9,754 nucleotides of DNA from an uncultured Bacilli bacterium. Lineage in GTDB: Bacteria > Bacillota_I > Bacilli_A > RF39 > UBA660. Positions 4,392 to 9,754 of the stretch are shown in pieces. The stretch lies in the NCBI GenBank assembly GCA_947600015.1, contig CANQFX010000044.1, positions 1-9,754 of the forward strand, given 5' to 3'. Within the stretch, counting starts at the first letter, position 1. Each line of letters starts with the position of its first letter. The position numbers and the translations under genes are program-made. Under the pieces are notes generated by a model. It did no database searches. It was not told where the DNA came from and was given only the letters and a program-made list of their open reading frames with translations.

Positions 4392-6257
4392 ATGATGGCT
4401 ACAGTTGATGTAAAGGAAACGACAAATCATACTACAAATAGTTTCATGGTTACCTTTGACTTTACTAGGTCTCCTATTACTCAAATTGCAGATTATATTA
4501 TTATTGCGGCTTCTAAGAATAGAGCTTCTGATATTCATTTCGATCCTAGAGAAGATGGGATGATGGTCCGTTTTCGTATTGACGGAGATTTACAAGACTA
4601 TACTTATATTCCTAAAGCTTATGAACGAAATTTAACTACTCGTTTAAAACTACTTGCCAACATGAACATTACGGAATCTCGTCTACCACAAGATGGAGCA
4701 ATTAAAGGAACTTTTGGAGAAACATACCTTGATATGCGTGTTTCCTGTCTTCCTTTGAATGAGGGAGAAAAAGTAGTAATTCGTATTCTTGACTATACGC
4801 GTAGTTTAGAGGGAATTGAATCCTTAGGATTTCATCCTGCCAATTTAGTAAAATTAAAACGAATGATGGGAATTCCGAATGGAATTATATTAGTAACGGG
4901 AGCTACTGGTTCTGGTAAATCTACTACTACTTATTCTATTTTGCAAGAGTTAAATAAACCCGAAACAAATATTATTACCGTAGAAGATCCCATCGAAATG
5001 AATCTAGAGGGTATCAATCAAGTACAAGTAAATGCTGAGATTGGAATGACTTTCGCTGCTGCCCTTCGTTCTATTTTACGACAAGACCCAAATATTATAT
5101 TAATTGGAGAAATTCGTGATTCAGAAACAGCACAAATTGCCGTTCGTGCCTCTATTACAGGACATCTAGTTTTATCTACTATCCATACAAACAACTCTCT
5201 TTCTACCATTGAACGTCTTTTGGATATGGATGTAGAACGTTATTTATTATCTACTGCGTTAACGGGAATTATTTCCCAACGACTAGCCAAAAAACTTTGC
5301 CCTAAATGCCGTATTAAGCGCGAAGCAACACTATATGAAAAAAAAGTATTCCGTAAGTATATGAATCAAGAAGTTGCGACTTTATATGATGCTAATCCAA
5401 AAGGCTGTACGGAATGTCGTAAAGGTTATAAAGGTCGAATTGCGATTCAAGAGGTTCTAGAACTCGATGAAGATATTCGCAGTGCCTTAAATAATGAAAA
5501 ACTTTCCAAAGATGAATTAAGAGAAATGGTATACACTTCTAAAACAATTACGATGTTGCAAGATGCTTTAGAAAAAGCCTTACAAGGACTTACTAGTTTT
5601 TCTGAAGTATACCGTGTAATTGAAATTGAAAATGACGATGAAAATGAAGAGTCCCTTACAAAAAGTATGGACGAAGATGTAAAACTTGCACCTACTACTG
5701 TCACAGAGAAATTGGAAGAAAAAACAGTGGCAAAAACAACTCCTGCCGTCATAGAAAAATTAGGTGGAAATACGCCTACTACAATATCCAAAACAAATGC
5801 CAAACCAATTCCTGCCCCTACTTCTAACGCTCCTCTACCAAAAGTAGAAAATCCTGTTCGTGTGGGGCAAAATAAATCAACCAATAATGTAGTTGTACCA
5901 ACTGCTTCTACGATTCCTGTCAAACAGAATCCAGTAATACCTGCGAATAATAAAACTCCTATTCCTGTCATAGCTACCACTCCTCCTGCCAATCATTTCG
6001 TCACGCAGAACTTTAAACAAACTGTGATGCCTGCTACTACAAATAAAATAGCTTATACACCTTCTGCTATGAATCAAACAAATTCTACCATCACAAATCA
6101 ACCTGCACAAACCAAGATTGTTCCTACACCACCTTCTACTGTCGTTGCTCCACCGAGAGTTCCTACGGTTATCCCAACCAGTCAACCAGCACCAAAAGTG
6201 CAATCGGTTTCTCCCATTCCACCAATTCTTCCAACGGTAAAAACAAATGCAAAATAA
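4392..6257 (+). CDS. Type IV pilus / competence assembly ATPase (GspE/PilB/ComGA family) with a long Thr/Pro-rich tail
   Basis: This 621-residue cytoplasmic motor would power extension of the pilus encoded by the nearby prepilins. Its N-terminus is short, as in ComGA: the N2-type domain starts near residue 28 (ASDIHFDP at 45-52). Catalytic motifs follow in order: Walker A GATGSGKST (170-178), Asp box VEDPIE (197-202), Walker B ILIGEIRD (236-243) and His box TGHLVLSTIHTN (256-267). Unlike short ComGA proteins, it has a GspE/PilB-type zinc tetracysteine: Cys303, Cys306, Cys339 and Cys342. The normal fold ends near residue 412. The remaining 210 residues or so are low complexity, rich in Thr, Pro, Asn, Ala and Val, and look disordered, which I do not expect in this family. 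The start is ATG 4392 (ATG 4395 also possible) after AAAAGGGG. It is monocistronic, with two terminators behind it. Confidence 0.92.
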   Translation: MMATVDVKETTNHTTNSFMVTFDFTRSPITQIADYIIIAASKNRASDIHFDPREDGMMVRFRIDGDLQDYTYIPKAYERNLTTRLKLLANMNITESRLPQDGAIKGTFGETYLDMRVSCLPLNEGEKVVIRILDYTRSLEGIESLGFHPANLVKLKRMMGIPNGIILVTGATGSGKSTTTYSILQELNKPETNIITVEDPIEMNLEGINQVQVNAEIGMTFAAALRSILRQDPNIILIGEIRDSETAQIAVRASITGHLVLSTIHTNNSLSTIERLLDMDVERYLLSTALTGIISQRLAKKLCPKCRIKREATLYEKKVFRKYMNQEVATLYDANPKGCTECRKGYKGRIAIQEVLELDEDIRSALNNEKLSKDELREMVYTSKTITMLQDALEKALQGLTSFSEVYRVIEIENDDENEESLTKSMDEDVKLAPTTVTEKLEEKTVAKTTPAVIEKLGGNTPTTISKTNAKPIPAPTSNAPLPKVENPVRVGQNKSTNNVVVPTASTIPVKQNPVIPANNKTPIPVIATTPPANHFVTQNFKQTVMPATTNKIAYTPSAMNQTNSTITNQPAQTKIVPTPPSTVVAPPRVPTVIPTSQPAPKVQSVSPIPPILPTVKTNAK

Positions 6258-6290
6258 AAGAGTTCTCGTTGAAGTGAACTCTTTTATTTT
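6255..6290. terminator. Intrinsic terminator after the pilus ATPase, probably bidirectional
   Basis: An 11-bp perfect stem, 6255-6265 (TAAAAGAGTTC) with 6276-6286 (GAACTCTTTTA), has a 10-nt loop. It begins at the stop codon itself and is followed by TTTT. On the minus strand the same hairpin is followed by TTTTATTTT, so it can also end transcripts arriving from the flavin reductase gene. Confidence 0.85.
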
Positions 6291-6321
6291 GAAGAATATA
6301 TTGTGATATTCTTCTTTTTTT
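6291..6321 (+). terminator. Second tandem intrinsic terminator
   Basis: GAAGAATAT (6291-6299) pairs perfectly with ATATTCTTC (6306-6314) over a 6-nt loop, followed by seven T (6315-6321). It directly follows the first terminator, giving a double stop for plus-strand transcription. Nothing else is seen up to 6370. Confidence 0.75.
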
Positions 6322-6370
6322 ATAAATTGAGTCAGAAGTGTTTTTATATCTGTTTATCAAGTACTAGATA

Positions 6371-6937
6371 TTATTTTTTTAATTCTAATCCATCATGAAA
6401 AGCATTTCCTACTCTTTCTTCTACTTTATAATAACCATGCGTGTAAGGATCAAAAGCAATTGCTTCTAATTTCGTAATATCTATCTGATTTTCTGTCAAT
6501 ACGTTCTCTTCTGCCAAAACATTGATTACTTTCCCAATGACTCCATATCCATATGTATCCTTTTGACTAGTAAGATATTCACATTCTATACAGATGGGAA
6601 ATTCTTCAATGATTGGTGCATCCACCCGTTCCGATTTGATTGCCGTTAACCCACTATTTTTAAATTTATCTTTCTCGTTATTTCCTGATACCATTCCAAA
6701 ATAATCCGCTTCTTTTACATGATGAGAATCCGCAATACTAATCGTAAAAGCATTCCTTTCTTTTATATTTTTCACAGTTTTATGAGACTCTGATAAATTT
6801 AATAATACTTGGTTTCTTTGTAACATCGTTCCCCAAGCAGCATTCATAACATCAACGCTACCATCTTCGTTATAAGTCGCAATCATTAAGACTGGCATAG
6901 GAAAGATTGCTTCTGTTGTTGGAATCTTTTTTTTCAT
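6371..6937 (-). CDS. Flavin reductase-like protein (FMN-binding split barrel)
   Basis: This 188-residue protein resembles the flavoredoxin / flavin reductase-like family, which bind FMN and transfer electrons from NAD(P)H or partner proteins. Diagnostic stretches are FPMPVLMIATYNEDG (12-26), then the VMNAAWGT block (30-37) and the FGMVSG segment (80-85) in the split-barrel fold. There is no signal peptide or membrane segment, so it should be cytoplasmic. AAAGGAAG lies about 7 nt before the ATG at 6937. It follows the VanZ-like gene on the same strand after a 46-nt gap that holds its own extended -10 element, so it may be transcribed separately. The bidirectional terminator at 6255-6290 would end its transcript. 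The electron donor and physiological substrate cannot be told from sequence. Confidence 0.82.
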   Translation of the reverse strand: MKKKIPTTEAIFPMPVLMIATYNEDGSVDVMNAAWGTMLQRNQVLLNLSESHKTVKNIKERNAFTISIADSHHVKEADYFGMVSGNNEKDKFKNSGLTAIKSERVDAPIIEEFPICIECEYLTSQKDTYGYGVIGKVINVLAEENVLTENQIDITKLEAIAFDPYTHGYYKVEERVGNAFHDGLELKK

Positions 6938-6967
6938 TTTTCTCTTCCTTTCTATTTTATCTATTTT

Positions 6968-6976
6968 AGTATATCA
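6968..6976 (-). promoter_or_regulatory. Extended -10 promoter of the flavin reductase-like gene
   Basis: The minus strand reads TGATATACT, that is TGn followed by TATACT (6973-6968), about 30 nt before the start codon. The -35 region is poor, which is usual when the TGn extension is present. Confidence 0.5.
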
Positions 6977-6983
6977 CATTTCC

Positions 6984-7562
6984 CTACTTTTTTATTACTA
7001 AATATTCCATATAATATCCGATTGCTCCTCCTAGTGTATTCATAATTAAATCATCCACATCAAATATTCTATATGGATATGAATATAGACCATATAATCC
7101 TGTAAGTTGTGTTAGTTCAAAAAATAAACTTAAAATAAAGCTTATCAATAATGTTTTTTTTAAACTACATTTGAAGTAATACCTTAAATACATTCCAAAA
7201 GGAATTGTCATAAAAATATTAAAGATGACGGTATAAAAACATGGTTCTTTCATTGCCTTTACATACGTAGTGGGATCTGTTAAAACCAATGATGATTCTC
7301 TTATAAAGTCATGAATAAATCCAAAAGGAAGGATTTTTATCATATTTGGTTTATATATAACGTCTTCTTTCTTTGGTAAAGGTAGGATAATTAAACAATA
7401 AACAGTTATGAGATAAAGAATAAATGAATATACAATGAATACTTTAAAAGGAGGAATTGATCCATATTTATGATATTGAAGAAACAGAAAAGGAATTGAA
7501 AATAATAGCGCTATGAAAGGAAAAACTACAATTGCTGTTTTCATTGAAATAAAGTAATTCAT
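6984..7562 (-). CDS. VanZ-like integral membrane protein
   Basis: This 192-residue protein has about five membrane segments (roughly 10-28, 40-60, 110-128, 136-156 and 172-190). The VanZ family pattern is visible: LYLITVYCLIILPLP (49-63), NIFMTIPFG (115-123), FELTQ (148-152) and RIFDVDDLIMNTLGG (165-179). VanZ of enterococci gives low-level teicoplanin resistance by an incompletely known mechanism; most homologues are uncharacterised. It follows the BceB-like permease on the same strand by 59 nt, suggesting one envelope-stress or antibiotic-resistance operon. The start is awkward: a perfect AAGGAGG lies 33 nt before ATG 7562 with no usable start codon at normal distance, and nothing SD-like is close to this ATG or the next one (codon 7). 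The leader can fold and may control translation. Confidence 0.82.
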   Translation of the reverse strand: MNYFISMKTAIVVFPFIALLFSIPFLFLQYHKYGSIPPFKVFIVYSFILYLITVYCLIILPLPKKEDVIYKPNMIKILPFGFIHDFIRESSLVLTDPTTYVKAMKEPCFYTVIFNIFMTIPFGMYLRYYFKCSLKKTLLISFILSLFFELTQLTGLYGLYSYPYRIFDVDDLIMNTLGGAIGYYMEYLVIKK

Positions 7563-7567
7563 ATGAT

Positions 7568-7614
7568 CAAAGGAATTAGTAAAAACTAAGTTTTTCCTCC
7601 TTATGAATCCTTTG
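7568..7614 (-). promoter_or_regulatory. Structured leader with a misplaced Shine-Dalgarno before the VanZ-like gene
   Basis: AAGGAGG (7602-7596 on the minus strand) is followed by AAAAAC-TTA-GTTTTT, a 6-bp hairpin (7595-7581). The whole block is enclosed by a perfect 7-bp pair, CAAAGGA with TCCTTTG (7568-7574 and 7608-7614). ATG 7562 lies 33 nt beyond the SD. A 14-codon reading frame beginning at 7620 (MLQRIHKEEKLSFY) spans the same leader but has no good ribosome binding site. Folding is inferred by eye. Confidence 0.4.
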
Positions 7615-7621
7615 CAACATA

Positions 7622-9697
7622 TTAATATCTTTCCTTTATAATGCTTTTACTACAAGAATAAGTAATGAAGAAATATCCCCCATAAATTATAATAATAAAT
7701 ATTGCTGTTGTAAGGATGGATGGTAATAATTGTTCATTACCAAACACTTCTAGTATTTTTACTGCAAACATTATACCAAAGATAGAATGAATTAAAGCAA
7801 GTATTAAAGGTAGCATAAAGAATATGGCTATTTGTCTAAATAATGCTTTATTCATCATTTTTTCATCTGTACCAATCTTTCTTAACATTCTAAATCTTTC
7901 TTTATTATCACTGCTTTCAGATAATTCTTTTAATCCTAAAATTGCTGCACTACTAATTAAGAAAATTACTCCTAAATAAAGACCAATAAATGTAACCATT
8001 GCCGATAATCCTGTTGTTGCTTCTTTAATATCATATTTTGTTTGTCCACTAGGAAGTAAATAAATATTTGCTTTTTCATCTTTATCTAATTTATTAATAT
8101 TATTCTCTAATTTCATTATTTCTTTTTTATCCGATGCTTTATAATTCCCTATCAAATGATTTTGAACTAAATATTGCTCATCTATCACTTGATCAGAAAC
8201 TAGTATAATTCCTGAATTAATATGATTGCTAGACATTTCTAGAAATCCATCTTGACACGAATCGTACTTTGGTTTTAACGTGTGACCAAATAAATGAATT
8301 TTTTCTTTATTTTCTAACGCAAGATTTCTTACTTTAACCATAGAATTGAAATCAGCAATAATCATATACTCATCATCATTTAAAGAATATTCCTCTATTC
8401 CATAGAATTTCGCTACTTTATTATAATCACTAATTTTCATAATAGGTTCTTTGGTATCGTAAGCTAAAAATGGAAAATTCGTTCTAACCTCCTCTAATAA
8501 AGAACCTAACGTATTGTTCATTGTTAAGTCTGGTGTTGCATAAGTATTCACTTCTATATAGTCTTTAAAATAAGAAGTAATATCAAAGTGAAATTGTTCA
8601 AACATTTCTTTCGCTGTATAATGCGAGTTTTTTATTTGTGAATCATTGTATCCATATCTTCGATAATCATCATAGTATTTGTCCATATTGATATTTTGTG
8701 TAAACATGGCATCTGCTGGAGCAAGTTCTCTAATATTTGCATTCATAGAATTTTTCATCGTAAGACAAGCAGATAATAAACATATCGTTACAAATAACAT
8801 TAAACAAATCACCGTAGTTGAAAATACCGTTGTGTTAAGTTTACTTGAAAATTGTCTTAATGTAAAACTATTTAATCCCTTGTAATAGAATTTTTTAATA
8901 CTCATTGCTATTCTTAAAATTAATCCTGACAAAGACCAAAATATAAAGAATGTACTGACTGCACCCATGATGATAGGTTTCATGATGTCTGTTACTTCTT
9001 GTAAAGTTAAAAATTCTACTGTTACCATGTGATATGCTTTTCCAAGTACAATAGAAGATATGATAAATATAAGGATGCAAAGATAAGGATTTTTTAGTTT
9101 AATTTTTTCATTTGTTTTTGCACCATTGAATAAATCAATCAACTTACATTTACTTACACTATAAGTATTAAAAATCATAACAAGTAAATACATGATACTA
9201 AAATAAAGAATTGTTTTCATACAAGCAGAGGATGAGAATACAAAGGTAAATTTTGTTAAATTTGCTTCAAACATATTCGCAACAACTAAACTCATTGCCT
9301 GGGATAGTAATACTCCAAGTCCTAATCCTACAAAAAGGGAAATAATACCAATAAATAATGTTTCAAAGAATAATATTAAAGATATTTTTCTTTTACTCAT
9401 ACCTAGTGTTAAGTAAATTCCAAACTCTTTGTTTCTTCTTTTTATTAAAAATCTTGAAGCATAAATAATTAAAAATCCTAATATCAATGACACAAATACA
9501 CTAACTCCAGATAACATAGTCATCATAAGCTCAATTAATTCTGCTGTTGATTGTGAAACATCCATCATAACAGTTTGACTATCTAGGGCATTAAAAACAT
9601 AGAATATTGCTACACCAAGAATCAGTGTGAAAAAGTAGATGGCATAGTCTTTCATACTTTTCTTGATGTTTTTTAGGGATAACTTACAAAGCATCAT
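7622..9697 (-). CDS. ABC transporter permease, FtsX/BceB type (antimicrobial peptide sensing or resistance)
   Basis: This 691-residue protein has the ten-helix BceB layout: helices near 18-36, 58-82, 107-140, 160-178, 205-222, 238-265 and 292-314, a large extracellular domain (about 315-560), then three helices near 563-587, 620-648 and 657-682. The FtsX-type stretch RRNKEFGIYLTLGMSKRKI (87-105) after the second helix is the cytoplasmic coupling region that contacts the ATPase, and RFRMLRKIGTDEKMM (601-615) is the matching element before the ninth helix. BceAB-type systems remove peptide antibiotics such as bacitracin from lipid II-cycle targets and signal to a paired histidine kinase; no kinase or regulator gene is seen here. 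It overlaps the upstream ATPase by 14 nt, which suggests coupled translation. The start is ATG 9697 (ATG 9694 also possible). It appears full length. The drug specificity is unknown. Confidence 0.9.
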   Translation of the reverse strand: MMLCKLSLKNIKKSMKDYAIYFFTLILGVAIFYVFNALDSQTVMMDVSQSTAELIELMMTMLSGVSVFVSLILGFLIIYASRFLIKRRNKEFGIYLTLGMSKRKISLILFFETLFIGIISLFVGLGLGVLLSQAMSLVVANMFEANLTKFTFVFSSSACMKTILYFSIMYLLVMIFNTYSVSKCKLIDLFNGAKTNEKIKLKNPYLCILIFIISSIVLGKAYHMVTVEFLTLQEVTDIMKPIIMGAVSTFFIFWSLSGLILRIAMSIKKFYYKGLNSFTLRQFSSKLNTTVFSTTVICLMLFVTICLLSACLTMKNSMNANIRELAPADAMFTQNINMDKYYDDYRRYGYNDSQIKNSHYTAKEMFEQFHFDITSYFKDYIEVNTYATPDLTMNNTLGSLLEEVRTNFPFLAYDTKEPIMKISDYNKVAKFYGIEEYSLNDDEYMIIADFNSMVKVRNLALENKEKIHLFGHTLKPKYDSCQDGFLEMSSNHINSGIILVSDQVIDEQYLVQNHLIGNYKASDKKEIMKLENNINKLDKDEKANIYLLPSGQTKYDIKEATTGLSAMVTFIGLYLGVIFLISSAAILGLKELSESSDNKERFRMLRKIGTDEKMMNKALFRQIAIFFMLPLILALIHSIFGIMFAVKILEVFGNEQLLPSILTTAIFIIIIYGGYFFITYSCSKSIIKERY

Positions 9698-9754
9698 TCA
9701 AATCGCCACCAAGTAAAGTTACAACATCAATAATCTTATCAAAAAATTCTTTAC
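9684..9754 (-). CDS. ABC transporter ATP-binding protein, C-terminal end only (BceA type)
   Basis: Only the last 22 complete codons are present, reading KEFFDKIIDVVTLLGGDLND followed by AL and TAA at 9686-9684. The short helical end (FFDKIIDVVTLLGG) resembles the C-termini of BceA-like ATPases, which partner the permease that follows. It overlaps the permease start by 14 nt. No nucleotide-binding motif lies inside the window, so the call rests on position, the overlap and this tail. Confidence 0.7.
   Translation of the reverse strand, partial: KEFFDKIIDVVTLLGGDLNDAL

Noticed and set aside
4182..4538. Minus-strand open frame across the divergent promoter region
   Set aside because: It overlaps the first minor prepilin, the promoter palindrome and the ATPase start, and its protein shows no domain or leader.
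5915..5975. Repeated ATTCCTGTCA in the ATPase tail as a possible direct repeat element
   Set aside because: The short match encodes recurring Ile-Pro-Val in a low-complexity tail, which explains it without a mobile or regulatory repeat.
5447..5992. Long minus-strand open frame (181 codons) opposite the ATPase tail
   Set aside because: It is antisense to the ATPase, reads as a Val/Ser/Phe-rich mirror of the Thr/Pro tail and has no ribosome binding site. The plus-strand frame has clear family motifs upstream in the same frame.
8679..8885. Plus-strand open frame inside the permease gene
   Set aside because: It is a mirror of the permease reading frame with no start signals of its own.
1..9754. 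CRISPR arrays, tRNA or rRNA genes, insertion sequences, attachment sites
   Set aside because: The non-coding gaps are short, and I saw no regularly spaced repeats, tRNA cloverleaf, rRNA segment, transposase motif or flanking direct repeats.

Overview
This is an AT-rich, tightly packed bacterial window from what looks like a low-GC Bacillota (Bacilli or Erysipelotrichia-like, possibly an uncultured gut lineage). The reasons are AAGGAGG-type ribosome binding sites, a ylbJ/ylbL gene pair, ComG-like type IV pilus genes, and a BceAB-type exporter next to a VanZ-like protein. The taxonomic guess is an inference. No rRNA, tRNA, CRISPR array, insertion sequence or phage gene was found.

Left part (1-1105). 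The start of a type IV prepilin gene runs off the left edge on the minus strand. It has a near-perfect sigma-A promoter (TTGACA, 18 bp, TATAAT) whose spacer contains a run of ten G. This layout resembles the phase-variable spacer promoters of neisserial surface proteins. It is the most interesting signal in the window. Upstream lies a short-chain dehydrogenase gene that retains all its catalytic residues but is cut by a single in-frame TAA at codon 94.

Centre-left (1106-3222). A membrane-anchored PDZ-Lon (S16) protease of the YlbL/SepM type (minus) and a YlbJ-like membrane protein (plus) are transcribed divergently from a 41-bp gap. The two families are also close neighbours in Bacillus. Between the protease and the dehydrogenase, a promoter-like element, an SD-like/anti-SD hairpin and a terminator could define a small RNA of about 100 nt.

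Centre (3219-6321). Two overlapping minor prepilin genes (minus) diverge from a pilus assembly ATPase (plus). Their two TATAAT boxes overlap in one palindrome, ATTATATAAT. The ATPase has a ComGA-length N-terminus, a GspE-type tetracysteine motif and an unusual Thr/Pro/Asn-rich C-terminal tail of about 210 residues. Two tandem terminators follow it. With the pilin at the left edge, these genes imply a type IV pilus or competence pseudopilus. The inner-membrane platform protein and prepilin peptidase are not in the window.

Right part (6371-9754, all minus strand). In transcription order this holds the C-terminus of an ABC ATPase, a BceB-like permease overlapping it by 14 nt, a VanZ-like membrane protein with an odd leader, and a flavin reductase-like protein with its own extended -10 promoter. 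The first three genes probably form a cell-envelope or antimicrobial-peptide resistance operon.
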